Notes under the pieces: model-generated
What the model was told of the DNA's origin: nothing
Database searches by the model: none
What the model saw: only the letters and a program-made list of their open reading frames with translations
In this document: piece by piece, positions 32,599 to 42,008 of the stretch
Numbering within the stretch: position 1 is the stretch's first letter
Layout: the number at the start of each line of letters is the position of its first letter
Assembly (NCBI GenBank): GCA_037128705.1
Contig: JBAXVX010000020.1
Location: 12,571 to 76,570, forward strand
DNA from: CAIVAT01 sp037128705
Lineage (GTDB): Bacteria; Bacteroidota; Bacteroidia; Bacteroidales; FEN-979
DNA length: 64,000 bases
Reading direction: 5' to 3'
Position numbers and translations under genes: made by a program

Positions 32599-34959
32599 AG
32601 AAAATTTCCTGTAATTTTCATCCGTGATATTCTCCAAACCCAACTCAACATTCACGTGACGTTCAATCTGGTAGCTTAATTTCAGGTTCAGGGTATACCA
32701 TGCCGGCATCCCATACTGGGTGGCGTACCGTTCATTGTCTTCACCGCTGTTGCTGTATTGGCTCATGCGCTTCCATCCATTGTACACAACGTAGAAATCA
32801 CCCTTGAATTTCGTTACTTCGAGGCGGAAGGAGGTCATTCCAAACACCGGTGGAATGTGATCAAGCGGCAATCCTGCCGTTTCGTCATATCCGTAAGTAT
32901 AGGTAAGGTTGCTCAGGATTGAAAATGAACGGGTAACCTGGGCCAGGATGCTTCCCTGCAGTCCGCAGATGTATGCGCTGCCAGTGTTCACAGGTGCAAG
33001 GGTCTGGTATTTAACCCCGTCCATGGTAATTGAATCCTGACCATTGTAGGCAAACGGCCTGATTACCTGTGCATTCCTCAGCCAGTTGTAAAAGCCGGTT
33101 CCCTCAATCCTTACCTTCCCGAGGATCGTTTTGGCAACAGAAAGTTCAAGATTGTACGAATATTCGGGTTTCAGGTCTGGGTTGGGAACAACAATGGTCT
33201 GCGCCTCCACAACATTGATTTTGGTTAGATCATCCATATTGGGCGCCCTGAATCCGCTGGAACCGACCAGCGAGAATTTCCAGTCGTATCCGGGTTTTGC
33301 AAGAAGGCCCAGATAGCCGTTCAATGCGGCATTCTTCTGGGAAATGTTCGGATCGAACGGGATGGCTGCTATTTTCACCATGGTATCGGAGTAGGCTGCG
33401 TTCATGGTCACATAATTGAAACGGAGTCCCTGTGAAAATTCCAGCACTTTTCCGATCTGCCAGTTATTCGACAGGAATGCAGAAAGATACATCATGTTGG
33501 CCTTCTGGTCGGGAAACCGTGTTGCACGGTCGTAGGTAATGCTGCCGGTATTAATATTCTCATTGTACGCGGTGGATCCAACTTTGTTGTAATCAAGTTC
33601 GATGCCGTAGTAGAGTTTATCACTGGCACAGATCTTTTTATCAAAATCTGCATTCACTGAGAATACCCCGACTGTTTCAAGGTTGTATTTCTTTTTCGAA
33701 CTTCCAAAGCCACGCTGGATCCGGTCTTCCTTAACATACTGGTAACCAACGATAATTGAGGAGTGATCGAAGATAACACCATTTACATTGTATTCTGCCT
33801 TCAGTGAGCCGAGGAAACGGGATTGCGGTCCGTAATACCATTCGGCATAGGTCATGGTGCTGTCGTTCTGCATCTCAGTCAACCGGTCATAGCGAGGTAT
33901 GTTACTCGAATTCGAGTACTGGACATTGATGATGTAACGGCTGTGAACTGATGGCTGGAAAAGTACTTTACCCAGGAAATTGTACTGTGAATATGCAGAA
34001 CCTTTCTGTATCCATGGCTTTTCGTTGGCAACAGTAACGTCATTATCATTCACACGGTCGGCATAAAAGAGGCGCTGGCCAAATGTACCATAGGCCGGGT
34101 TGCATACCCTGCCTTCGCGGAGATCGCCAAAATCGCTGTAAGAGAAATTCAGGAGAAGAGCCAGTTTGTTCCATCCAAGGTTAAGATTGATACCACCTGT
34201 TTTCTCCGTGTTTGCAGATGAAAACCGCCCAAGCAGGCTTCCATGAATCTCTGTTTTTCCGGTTGTTGACAACACCGGATCCTTTGTAATGAAGTTGATG
34301 ACACCACCCAGGGCATCGCTTCCATACACGGTGGAACCCGGACCATACAGGATCTCCGTCGAAGCCAATCCGAAAGGGTCAACAGTAATCGCATTCTGCA
34401 AATGGCCAGCACGATAAATTGCATTGTTCATGCGAATTCCATCAACAACCAGCAGGACTTTGTTGGCTTCGAAACCGCGCAGTACCGGGCTGCCACCACC
34501 CAACTGGCTGGTTTGAACGAACACCTGTCCGGTTTGTTCAAGCATGATCCCGGCATTCTGCGGGTTCTGGAAAGCGATATCCTTGGCCTGGATCACCTCG
34601 ATTTTGTTGGGCAGATCAGATCTTTTTTCTTCAGCCCTGTTCCCTGTAACCACATATTCGTCGAGTTTGATCACATTTTCAGTAAGATAGATACACCCCG
34701 ATGAGGGAACTTCGGATTTTAAAACGCTGAATGCCTGGAATGCTACATGCGTAAAATTAATTGACTCATCTGCTTTAAAACCAGTGAGATCAGCTACACC
34801 ATCCGCGTTGGTCACAACCATGACAGTTTTGCCGGAATTAGAAATATTGACCTGCCCGATGGGCTGAAGGTCAGATTTGTCCAGGACTTTAATCTTCTGG
34901 CTTTGCGCTGAAACAGCGCAGAAAACCAGGAATAAAAAAAGTATTTTAGTTAATCTCAT
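32542..34959 (-). CDS. TonB-dependent outer-membrane receptor, haem-receptor-like
   Basis: An outer-membrane transporter of 805 residues. The order is: signal peptide to about 20 (FLFLVFCAVSAQS), a carboxypeptidase-like N-terminal domain (about 21-100), TonB-box region LDEYVVTGNRAEEKRS, a plug domain with GGGSPVLRGFEANKVLLVVD and YGPGSTVYGSDALGGVINF, and a 22-strand barrel ending RNFIVAVRANL. The plug resembles haem or haemoglobin receptors of Bacteroidota (HmuR-like), so an iron-containing substrate is plausible but unproven. Upstream by 84 bases on the same strand lies a small membrane-anchored protein, probably cotranscribed. Its 3' end overlaps coaE. Confidence 0.88.
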   Translation of the reverse strand: MRLTKILFLFLVFCAVSAQSQKIKVLDKSDLQPIGQVNISNSGKTVMVVTNADGVADLTGFKADESINFTHVAFQAFSVLKSEVPSSGCIYLTENVIKLDEYVVTGNRAEEKRSDLPNKIEVIQAKDIAFQNPQNAGIMLEQTGQVFVQTSQLGGGSPVLRGFEANKVLLVVDGIRMNNAIYRAGHLQNAITVDPFGLASTEILYGPGSTVYGSDALGGVINFITKDPVLSTTGKTEIHGSLLGRFSSANTEKTGGINLNLGWNKLALLLNFSYSDFGDLREGRVCNPAYGTFGQRLFYADRVNDNDVTVANEKPWIQKGSAYSQYNFLGKVLFQPSVHSRYIINVQYSNSSNIPRYDRLTEMQNDSTMTYAEWYYGPQSRFLGSLKAEYNVNGVIFDHSSIIVGYQYVKEDRIQRGFGSSKKKYNLETVGVFSVNADFDKKICASDKLYYGIELDYNKVGSTAYNENINTGSITYDRATRFPDQKANMMYLSAFLSNNWQIGKVLEFSQGLRFNYVTMNAAYSDTMVKIAAIPFDPNISQKNAALNGYLGLLAKPGYDWKFSLVGSSGFRAPNMDDLTKINVVEAQTIVVPNPDLKPEYSYNLELSVAKTILGKVRIEGTGFYNWLRNAQVIRPFAYNGQDSITMDGVKYQTLAPVNTGSAYICGLQGSILAQVTRSFSILSNLTYTYGYDETAGLPLDHIPPVFGMTSFRLEVTKFKGDFYVVYNGWKRMSQYSNSGEDNERYATQYGMPAWYTLNLKLSYQIERHVNVELGLENITDENYRKFSSGISSPGRNFIVAVRANL

Positions 34960-35043
34960 TTGAATGGGGTTAAATATATATTTTAACAGAGCCGTTGGCG
35001 ACAGCTGTGCATGAAAATAAAAATAATAAAGGAAGAGGCAATG

Positions 35044-35538
35044 CTAGGCTAACTCAGGAGGAGGACTCCAGGTGCCAAGAGTTGGAGAATTAATAGAGAT
35101 TTCGAGTTTCGGGAACAGTAGCTCGGAGAATCCGTCCATGTTAAGTTCGATGGCCGGAATGGACGAAAAGATCATCACCTGGTGATCCCATAGAGCCGGA
35201 TGGTCCCTGTTTTTGGGCTCCTGTTTCAGTCCGGCAAAAAGTCCGGTCTCTTTGACATCATGGATACAAACAAACACCGTGGTATTCCCGGTTGATATTT
35301 CCCTGACAATATCATACATGGCGCCTTTGTACCTGAACTCCTTTTTATCGATCCGCTGGAATTCACGATCCTTTTCCGGGTGGTCGATTTTCAGGATGAC
35401 CATTTTTGAGGAACGATGCTGAATGGCAGCCTGCATCTCCTTTTTAATTACATGTCTCTTCACTTCAAAAAGGAGATAATATCCAATCGAGTTGAAAAGC
35501 AAAACTAACAGAATCAGAAAAGCCAGAGATTTTTTCAA
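35044..35538 (-). CDS. Small membrane-anchored protein next to a TonB receptor
   Basis: I do not recognise the family. From a TTG start at 35538 the product has 164 residues: positive start MKKSL, one hydrophobic helix (AFLILLVLLFNSIGYYLLF), then a soluble, probably periplasmic part rich in charged residues, ending in a Pro-rich tail (TLGTWSPPPELA). The longer frame starts at a TTG at 35565, but the promoter element TACCTTTG (35563-35570) covers that codon, so it cannot be the start of this transcript. The gene precedes the TonB receptor and may serve the same uptake function. Confidence 0.6.
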   Translation of the reverse strand: MKKSLAFLILLVLLFNSIGYYLLFEVKRHVIKKEMQAAIQHRSSKMVILKIDHPEKDREFQRIDKKEFRYKGAMYDIVREISTGNTTVFVCIHDVKETGLFAGLKQEPKNRDHPALWDHQVMIFSSIPAIELNMDGFSELLFPKLEISINSPTLGTWSPPPELA

Positions 35539-35562
35539 ATTCAGAAGGTGCCGGATGAACCG

Positions 35563-35570
35563 CAAAGGTA
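35563..35570 (-). promoter_or_regulatory. Promoter -7 element TACCTTTG before the TonB unit
   Basis: Exact TAnnTTTG on the reverse strand. It overlaps the first candidate start codon, pushing translation to the TTG at 35538. It is back to back with the mqnA promoter. Confidence 0.55.
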
Positions 35571-35611
35571 AAGAAATTTGTATTGTTGGGAAACCTGAAT
35601 GCCAAATCGCG

Positions 35612-35619
35612 TATTTTTG
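35612..35619 (+). promoter_or_regulatory. Promoter -7 element TATTTTTG for mqnA
   Basis: Exact TAnnTTTG, 17 bases before the mqnA ATG at 35637. Confidence 0.6.
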
Positions 35620-35636
35620 CGTGAGAAACCTGTCTT

Positions 35637-36383
35637 ATGGAACTACTGAAAATATCTGCCGTCTCCTATCTGAATACATTCCCATTTGTTTACGGGATAA
35701 GGGAATCCGGACTATTACAAAATTTCGCACTTGAGCTGGATGTTCCCTCCATCTGTGCTGAAAAGCTGGAAAACGGAACGGTCGACATCGCCCTGGTTCC
35801 GGTGGGTGCGTTGCCCGGGATCGGGCAGTTCCATCATATTTCCGACCATTGTATTGGTGCTGTGGGTGAAGTAAAAACCGTGTTACTTCTGTCAAAGGTC
35901 CCATTGGAAAAGATAAGCCAGGTTTACCTTGACTATGATTCGCGCACCTCTGTTGAGCTGGTCAAGGTGCTTGCAAAGAGATCCTGGAAGATTGACCCGC
36001 AATGGAAAAACCTGAAATCGGGTGAGGCCCTCTCGATGGATAATCTGGAGTCGCTGGTAGCCATTGGGGACAAGACCTTCGGGATCAGGCCGAATTTCCC
36101 TTATGTTTATGACCTTGCAGAAGCCTGGATCGATTATACCGGGTTGCCATTTGTCTTTGCAGCGTGGGTTTCACGCAAAAAACTGGATGATGACCGGCTG
36201 ATGCAGTTCAGCCGGGCCCTTGCCTGGGGAGTGAGCCACAAACGTGAGTCGCTTGAATATTTCAGTGATAAACTGCCAGGTTGTGACGATTGCCTTTCGT
36301 ACCTTGAGAACAATATCTCCTACGATTTCGATGAAAAAAAGAAAATGGGACTATCGAAATTTTTAGGTTACCTGTCTGAGTGA
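35637..36383 (+). CDS. mqnA: Chorismate dehydratase MqnA (futalosine menaquinone pathway)
   Basis: Converts chorismate to 3-enolpyruvylbenzoate, the first step of menaquinone synthesis by the futalosine route. The 248 residues have the periplasmic-binding-protein-like fold with the family start LKISAVSYLNTFPFVYG, then DIALVPVGALP, LDYDSRTSVELVKVL, and WIDYTGLPFVFAAWV. These match MqnA better than its paralogue MqnD. Other futalosine genes (mqnB-E) are outside the window. The stop lies inside a heptamer array shared with the convergent yidC end. Confidence 0.92.
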   Translation: MELLKISAVSYLNTFPFVYGIRESGLLQNFALELDVPSICAEKLENGTVDIALVPVGALPGIGQFHHISDHCIGAVGEVKTVLLLSKVPLEKISQVYLDYDSRTSVELVKVLAKRSWKIDPQWKNLKSGEALSMDNLESLVAIGDKTFGIRPNFPYVYDLAEAWIDYTGLPFVFAAWVSRKKLDDDRLMQFSRALAWGVSHKRESLEYFSDKLPGCDDCLSYLENNISYDFDEKKKMGLSKFLGYLSE

Positions 36384-36405
36384 CGAATGACGAGTGACGA
36401 ATTAT
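36378..36405. repeat. Heptamer array across the mqnA and yidC stops
   Basis: Units GAGTGAC, GAATGAC, GAGTGAC, GAATTAT. The mqnA stop (36381-36383) and the yidC stop (36402-36404) both fall inside it, so the array is the whole junction between the convergent genes. Confidence 0.85.
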
Positions 36406-38351
36406 TTCTTAACAGGATACCCGCGTTTCTTGGCCATATCTTCAAGGCGTTTCTGGAATCCTGATTTCTTCACCGTTTTTTTCTTGTTGGCTTCAATCTG
36501 TGCATGGAGTTTTTTCTCATCAATCGTTGCGCGGATGATATAAATCTGGGCAAAGGTGAGCAGGTTGGCCAGCAGGTAATAATAGCTCAACCCGGATGAG
36601 TAATCGTTGAACCAGAAAAGGAACATGACCGGCATGAGGTACATCATGGTTTTCATCCCGGGCATCTGTGTTTGCTGGGAGCCCATCATCTGCTCGTTGA
36701 TCTTGGTATAAAGCACGCTGGAGATGGTCATGAGCAGGGCAAACAAACTGACGTGGTCACCATAGTAGGGAATGGTAAAGCCATTCGGGAAGGTCCATAT
36801 TGAATCGTACGACGAAAGGTCTTTTGCCCAGAGAAATGCCTGCTGACGAAGTTCGATGGAGGAGGGGAAAAAGCGAAACATGGCAATCAGGATCGGCATC
36901 TGCAGCAACAAGGGAATGCAACCCGCCATCGGGTTCACCCCGGCTTTTTTGTATAATTCCATGGTCGCGGACTGCTTTTTCATGGCATCCTCTTTCTTCG
37001 GATATCTCTTGGTTAATTCATCGATTTCCGGTTTCAGAACCTTCATCTTTGCAGATGACTTGTAGGTTTTGAAGGCAATGGGGAACAGGATAATTTTCAG
37101 GATTATGGTCAGGATCAGGATGATGATTCCGTAGTTCCAGCCAAAATTACCAAAGAAGGTGAATACCGGAATTACGGCGTAGATGTTGATCCAGGCCATC
37201 AGGAAAAAGCCCCATCCCAGGGGGATCTGTTTCTCCAGGTCATGATGATATCTTTTCAACCCGTAATATTTGTTGGGACCAAAGTACATGGACATGCCAA
37301 TCACTTTACTCTCCTTCGGAACATAAGGTATCCCGACTTCGGTAGTCATGGTTTTCAGGTAGTGGTTGCCACCCGGCAAGGTAGCCACCTTCAATTTCGG
37401 ATCGCTGAAAAATTCATCCGCTATGATCGTGCTCGTAAAAAACTGCTGCTTATAGGATATCCATTTCAGCCGTTCGTTCTTGAGGATCTTCTCTTCATCC
37501 TTGGTTTCCGACAGGTTATCTACCTTATCTTCAGAATACTTGTAGAATAAGCCGGTACTCATCCGCTCCATGTTCAGGCTCTTCTCCTGCCGCTTCAGGT
37601 TTTCATTCCAGTTAAGCACCAGGTATTTGGTTGAAGGGTCAACCACATCGGCCATGTTCACCAATTTAACCGAGTAGCGAAGCATGTATTCATCTCCCCT
37701 CACGGTATAAATATATTCGATATATTTTGTCGGGTCGATGGAGGTATCGTTTGCCGCCACGAACAGGCGCATGCCAAACCTTACTGAATCCTTCCCGGTC
37801 ACTTTAATCATTGACTGACCGTTATTCTTCTGATCGGGCCAGAAAGGCTGAAAATAGAGATTGTTTGTGTTGATGATCCTGTTGTTTGAGAAAAAGGAGA
37901 GCCCGAATTCAAGTGAATCTTTATCCAGCAATAAAAGCGGACGCTGATCCCAGGTGCGATAATCCTTCAGCTCAACCTGGGTAATTTTCCCGCCCCGGGC
38001 GGCAATTTTAATGGTATAAACATCATTTTCAATTGAAAAAGAAGTGTCTTTTCCAACGGCAGCGTTGGCAAATGCCCCCAATTCATCTTTCATCGTCAGG
38101 CGCAGCACCGTCATGGAATCGAGTTTCTGACCGGTGGCGAGTACCTTTTCCTTTTGCCTGGCCATTTGGAGAGCCCTGTCGCGGGCGAGTGCCCTGATGT
38201 CCGAATCACGACGGGCCTGGCTTGCAAGATAGGCAGAATCGGCTTTGCGCTTCATCTGAAGTTGTTGTTCCTGCGAGGGGCTCATCAGGTAACTGTAAAT
38301 GATGAAAATCCCGAATATCAGGACAAGTCCGATGATGGTGTTTTTATTCAT
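36402..38351 (-). CDS. yidC: Membrane protein insertase YidC
   Basis: Inserts and folds inner-membrane proteins with or without Sec. The 649 residues have an N-terminal membrane helix (IIGLVLIFGIFIIYSYLM), a coiled-coil stretch, a large periplasmic beta domain (about 90-350) and the conserved C-terminal core with five helices: NYGIIILILTIILKIILFPI, VNPMAGCIPLLLQMPI, TQMPGMKTMMYLMPVMFLF. A basic Lys/Arg-rich tail (KKRGYPVKK) follows, often used for ribosome contact. Size is normal for Bacteroidota. The promoter element lies at 38375-38382, just after the pyrG stop. Confidence 0.96.
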   Translation of the reverse strand: MNKNTIIGLVLIFGIFIIYSYLMSPSQEQQLQMKRKADSAYLASQARRDSDIRALARDRALQMARQKEKVLATGQKLDSMTVLRLTMKDELGAFANAAVGKDTSFSIENDVYTIKIAARGGKITQVELKDYRTWDQRPLLLLDKDSLEFGLSFFSNNRIINTNNLYFQPFWPDQKNNGQSMIKVTGKDSVRFGMRLFVAANDTSIDPTKYIEYIYTVRGDEYMLRYSVKLVNMADVVDPSTKYLVLNWNENLKRQEKSLNMERMSTGLFYKYSEDKVDNLSETKDEEKILKNERLKWISYKQQFFTSTIIADEFFSDPKLKVATLPGGNHYLKTMTTEVGIPYVPKESKVIGMSMYFGPNKYYGLKRYHHDLEKQIPLGWGFFLMAWINIYAVIPVFTFFGNFGWNYGIIILILTIILKIILFPIAFKTYKSSAKMKVLKPEIDELTKRYPKKEDAMKKQSATMELYKKAGVNPMAGCIPLLLQMPILIAMFRFFPSSIELRQQAFLWAKDLSSYDSIWTFPNGFTIPYYGDHVSLFALLMTISSVLYTKINEQMMGSQQTQMPGMKTMMYLMPVMFLFWFNDYSSGLSYYYLLANLLTFAQIYIIRATIDEKKLHAQIEANKKKTVKKSGFQKRLEDMAKKRGYPVKK

Positions 38352-38374
38352 AGCGATTGTTGGAAAAATGGGTG

Positions 38375-38382
38375 CAAAGGTA
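38375..38382 (-). promoter_or_regulatory. Promoter -7 element TACCTTTG for yidC
   Basis: Exact TAnnTTTG on the reverse strand within the 42-base gap between pyrG and yidC, 24 bases before the ATG. It gives yidC its own transcript. Confidence 0.55.
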
Positions 38383-38393
38383 CAAAATTGTTA

Positions 38394-40004
38394 TTATCTG
38401 TCTGCGTATTCCTTTGCAGCTTTTACAAAACTGACAAAAAGCGGGTGCGGCCGTGCGACGGTGCTCTTATATTCAGGGTGGAACTGCACCCCGATAAACC
38501 ATGGATGACCTTCGAGTTCCATGATCTCAATAAGATTGTCCTTCTCGTTCAAACCAACCGGTTTCAAACCAGCTTTGGTGTATACCTCAACAAACTCATT
38601 GTTAAATTCAAACCTGTGCCGATGACGTTCCGAAATATTTTCCTGTTCATACACGCCAAAGGCTTTTGAATTTTTACTCAGTTTGCATGGATACGATCCA
38701 AGGCGCATGGTGCCTCCAAGGCCCGAGATCTTTTTTTGCATCTCCATCATATCTATCACCGGGTAGGGCGTGATTTTATTAAATTCGGTGGAATGAGCGC
38801 CTTTGAGACCAAGCACATTCCTGCCAAATTCAATCACGGCACACTGCATGCCTAAGCAAATCCCGAAGAAGGGAATTTTTTGTTCACGCGCATATTTTAT
38901 GGCGGTGATCTTGCCTTCGATCCCACGCTCGCCAAAACCGGGAGCTACGAGAATACCATCCAGCTTGCCCAATTTTTCAGCCACATTCGATTCGTCAATA
39001 AATTCGGAATGGAAGGTTTGAACCTTGACGCGTACCCCGTTGATCGCACCGGCATGAATAAACGATTCATTGATCGATTTATAGGCATCCTTCAGTTCAA
39101 CGTATTTCCCGACCAGCCCGATATTCACCTCGCTGGAGGGATGCTTGAGCGCATACAGGAACTGTTCCCAGTCAGAAAGATCAGGTTCCTTATCACTGGG
39201 CATCATGGTCTTCTTGAGTATCTCCAGGTCAAGGTTTTCCTGGCGCATCAGGACCGGCACGTCATAAATAGACTCGGCATCGATGCATTCAATGACCGAT
39301 GTCGGGCTGACATTGCAGAACAGGGCAATCTTATTGCGGATGCCCTCCGTAAGATGTTTCTCTGTACGGCAAACAATAATATCAGGCTGAACTCCAGATT
39401 CAAGCAAGGTTTTAACCGAATGCTGGGTAGGTTTTGTTTTCAATTCACCGGCTGCTGCAAGGTAGGGGACCAGGGTAAGATGCACCACCACACAATCGTT
39501 TCCCAGTTCCCAACGCAACTGACGCACAGCTTCAATGAACGGAAGCGATTCAATGTCACCCACGGTACCTCCGATTTCGGTGATGATGAAGTCGTAATCT
39601 CCACGGTTGGCAAGCAACTTGACGCGATATTTGATTTCATCGGTGATATGCGGAATTACCTGGACAGTTTCGCCAAGATATTCCCCTTTCCGTTCCTTGG
39701 TAATCACCGACTGATAAATCACGCCAGTGGTTACATTGTTGGCCTGCGAAGTGGGCACATTGGAAAAACGCTCATAGTGTCCAAGGTCAAGATCAGTCTC
39801 AGCACCATCTTCCGTTACAAAACATTCTCCATGTTCGTAGGGATTCAGTGTTCCAGGATCGATGTTGATGTAGGGATCAAGTTTTTGGATGGTCACCTTA
39901 AATCCCCGTGCAACAAGCAGTTTTGCAATCGAGGAGGAGATGATTCCCTTCCCCAATGAGGAGGTCACTCCGCCGGTGACGAAAATGTATTTTGTTTTAG
40001 ACAT
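38394..40004 (-). CDS. pyrG: CTP synthase
   Basis: Converts UTP to CTP using glutamine. The 536 residues show the synthase domain beginning TKYIFVTGGVTSSLGKGIISSS with its P-loop, DPYINIDPGTLNPYEHGE, EIGGTVGDIES, and the glutaminase domain with PGFGERGIEGKI, the nucleophile in PFFGICLGMQ and the catalytic pair in GVQFHPEYKS. Length is standard. It has its own promoter element at 40033-40040. Confidence 0.98.
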   Translation of the reverse strand: MSKTKYIFVTGGVTSSLGKGIISSSIAKLLVARGFKVTIQKLDPYINIDPGTLNPYEHGECFVTEDGAETDLDLGHYERFSNVPTSQANNVTTGVIYQSVITKERKGEYLGETVQVIPHITDEIKYRVKLLANRGDYDFIITEIGGTVGDIESLPFIEAVRQLRWELGNDCVVVHLTLVPYLAAAGELKTKPTQHSVKTLLESGVQPDIIVCRTEKHLTEGIRNKIALFCNVSPTSVIECIDAESIYDVPVLMRQENLDLEILKKTMMPSDKEPDLSDWEQFLYALKHPSSEVNIGLVGKYVELKDAYKSINESFIHAGAINGVRVKVQTFHSEFIDESNVAEKLGKLDGILVAPGFGERGIEGKITAIKYAREQKIPFFGICLGMQCAVIEFGRNVLGLKGAHSTEFNKITPYPVIDMMEMQKKISGLGGTMRLGSYPCKLSKNSKAFGVYEQENISERHRHRFEFNNEFVEVYTKAGLKPVGLNEKDNLIEIMELEGHPWFIGVQFHPEYKSTVARPHPLFVSFVKAAKEYADR

Positions 40005-40032
40005 GAAAATAGTGTTGAAGACTGTACCCTTG

Positions 40033-40040
40033 CAAATTTA
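40033..40040 (-). promoter_or_regulatory. Promoter -7 element TAAATTTG for pyrG
   Basis: Exact TAnnTTTG on the reverse strand, 29 bases before the pyrG ATG. Confidence 0.55.
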
Positions 40041-40051
40041 CGGTAAATTAT

Positions 40052-40861
40052 TTAATTTCCACCCTTTCTGATGCGTCTTTTGATGGCCAGGATTTCGGAA
40101 GCAATCTCTTCGATCGGTTTGTTGGTCACCTGGATCACCGGCCATTCAAACCGGTTGAAAATGTTTTGCGCATAGCTAAGCTCCTTCCTGACAAAGTCAA
40201 CCGACGAATATTCGCCGGTCGCTCCCCCCAGATATTGCTGCCTGACGAGACGCAGGCTGGAGAGGTCGTGCGCCTGCGTCATCAGTCCGAAAACGCTGCC
40301 ATGCGGCATGTTGGAAAGCGAATCGGGAAGATCGATTCCCATGACGATGGGATAGTTGGCTACAAACCAGCCCTTAAATGCGAGGTAGATACTGAGGGGC
40401 GTTTTGAAGGTCCGCGACACCCCAACCAGGACGATCTCCGCTTTGTCATATTCTTCACCGCGCTGACCGTCATCGTGGTTAAATGCAAATTGCATGGAAT
40501 CAATGCGTTTGAAATACTCTTTATTCAACGAAAAGAAAAGTCCGGGCTCCCCGGTGGGCGAATCGGCAAAATGGTGGGCGAGCCTTGATAAGAGCGGCCC
40601 CATCAGGTCAATGGCGTCAATGTTATGTATACGGCTGATGCGAAGCATATCTTCGCGCAATGATTCCGAAACCAGCGTATGTACAATGAAACCCCTGTGC
40701 ACGACCACTTCCGCCACAATTTCCTCAATCTGGGATTCCGTCCGGACATCGCCCTTTTGAATGACATCCACCTCGGTCCCGGGGAATTGAGTCAGGGCAG
40801 CCATGAGCGTTTGTTCCGCGGTCCTGCCGGTGCCATCGGAAACGACAAAAATTTTATTCAT
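40052..40861 (-). CDS. ppsR: Pyruvate, phosphate dikinase regulatory protein (DUF299)
   Basis: Bifunctional ADP-dependent kinase and phosphate-dependent phosphorylase that switches pyruvate phosphate dikinase or PEP synthase off and on. From MNKIFVVSDGTGRTAEQ (ATG at 40861) it has 269 residues, with HTLVSESLREDM, DLMGPLL and the P-loop-like GVSRTFKTPLSIYLAFKG. The frame extends upstream to 40912, but the promoter element at 40910-40917 covers that region. The standard dikinase target is not in the window; the PEP-utilising gene at 49 kb is a different subfamily. Confidence 0.92.
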   Translation of the reverse strand: MNKIFVVSDGTGRTAEQTLMAALTQFPGTEVDVIQKGDVRTESQIEEIVAEVVVHRGFIVHTLVSESLREDMLRISRIHNIDAIDLMGPLLSRLAHHFADSPTGEPGLFFSLNKEYFKRIDSMQFAFNHDDGQRGEEYDKAEIVLVGVSRTFKTPLSIYLAFKGWFVANYPIVMGIDLPDSLSNMPHGSVFGLMTQAHDLSSLRLVRQQYLGGATGEYSSVDFVRKELSYAQNIFNRFEWPVIQVTNKPIEEIASEILAIKRRIRKGGN

Positions 40862-40909
40862 GCCACAGGGATTGATGCGGATAAATCTATAACTTTTATT
40901 GGTTCCCGG

Positions 40910-40917
40910 CAAAATTA
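40910..40917 (-). promoter_or_regulatory. Promoter -7 element TAATTTTG for ppsR
   Basis: Exact TAnnTTTG on the reverse strand, 48 bases before the ATG at 40861. It is divergent from the gapA promoter. Confidence 0.55.
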
Positions 40918-40950
40918 ATCACAGGTTTTTTTTACTAACATTTAAATCCT

Positions 40951-40958
40951 TAATTTTG
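40951..40958 (+). promoter_or_regulatory. Promoter -7 element TAATTTTG for gapA
   Basis: Exact TAnnTTTG, 44 bases before the gapA ATG, in an AT-rich stretch. Confidence 0.6.
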
Positions 40959-41002
40959 CATTTTTTATGAGTTAAAATATTATAAATTAACAATTACGTA
41001 CA

Positions 41003-42007
41003 ATGGGAACAATTAAAGTTGGAATTAACGGATTCGGGCGCATAGGCCGCCTAACTTACCGCGCACTTATTGCAAAAAGCAACGTTGAAGTAGTTGCGAT
41101 CAATGATCTTACAGATGCCAAAACACTGGCACATCTATTTAAATATGATTCTGTTCATGGAACATTTTCAGGTGAAGTATCAGTTGAAGGTGACAGCATG
41201 ATCGTCAATGGAAAGAAATTCAAGGTCATGGCTGAAAAAGATCCTGCAAATCTTCCCTGGGGAGCCCTTGGTGTTGACATTGTGGTCGAATGTACCGGCA
41301 TCTTCCGCACCCGCGAAAAGATGACCAAACACATTACAGCCGGAGCCAAGAAAGTTTTACTCTCCGTCCCGTCCGACAATAAAACGGATGTGGATGCCAC
41401 CATCGTTCTCGGCGTAAATGACAATACAATGACTTCTGAAATGAAGTTGATCTCGAATGCTTCCTGCACCACGAACTGCCTTGCACCCATCGCCAAAGTC
41501 CTGAACGACAGTTTCGGAATTAAAAAAGGGCTGATGAATACCATTCACAGTTACACCAATGACCAGATCATCCTGGATGCTCCCCACAAAGACCTCCGCA
41601 GGGCACGTGCGGCTGCTGTTTCGATCATTCCGACCAAGACCGGTGCTGCAAAGGCCATCGGCCTGGTTATTCCTGAACTTGAAGGTAAGATGGACGGGTT
41701 TGCAGTGCGCGTTCCGACCCCGGATGGATCACTTGTTGATCTCACCTGTGAACTGAACCGCGATGTGACCAAGGACGAAATTCATGCTGCCATGAAGGCT
41801 GCCGCAAACGGCCCGATGAAAGGGGTCCTGCAATATCTTGACGAACCACTGGTAAGCTGCGACATTATTGGCAATAATCATTCTTCGGTATATGATTCAG
41901 AGTTGACCAAGGTCCTCGGCGGAAACCTTGTAAAGGTCATTGCATGGTATGACAATGAATACGGATACTCATGCCGCCTCGCCGACCTGGTTGTGAAAAT
42001 GGGATAA
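41003..42007 (+). CDS. gapA: Glyceraldehyde-3-phosphate dehydrogenase, type I
   Basis: Glycolytic enzyme forming 1,3-bisphosphoglycerate. The 334 residues have the Rossmann start IKVGINGFGRIGRLTYRAL, the catalytic cysteine C155 in SNASCTTNCLAP, the histidine in NTIHSYTNDQ, RRARAAAVSIIPTKTGAAKA and WYDNEYGYSCRL at the end. Everything is typical of type I enzymes. A REC-kinase gene begins one base after the stop, so the two are likely on one transcript. Confidence 0.98.
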   Translation: MGTIKVGINGFGRIGRLTYRALIAKSNVEVVAINDLTDAKTLAHLFKYDSVHGTFSGEVSVEGDSMIVNGKKFKVMAEKDPANLPWGALGVDIVVECTGIFRTREKMTKHITAGAKKVLLSVPSDNKTDVDATIVLGVNDNTMTSEMKLISNASCTTNCLAPIAKVLNDSFGIKKGLMNTIHSYTNDQIILDAPHKDLRRARAAAVSIIPTKTGAAKAIGLVIPELEGKMDGFAVRVPTPDGSLVDLTCELNRDVTKDEIHAAMKAAANGPMKGVLQYLDEPLVSCDIIGNNHSSVYDSELTKVLGGNLVKVIAWYDNEYGYSCRLADLVVKMG

Positions 42008-42008
42008 T

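Noticed and set aside
38880..39959. A 359-codon frame on the plus strand opposite pyrG
   Set aside because: It is the antisense shadow of a highly conserved CTP synthase gene, with no recognisable domain or start signal.
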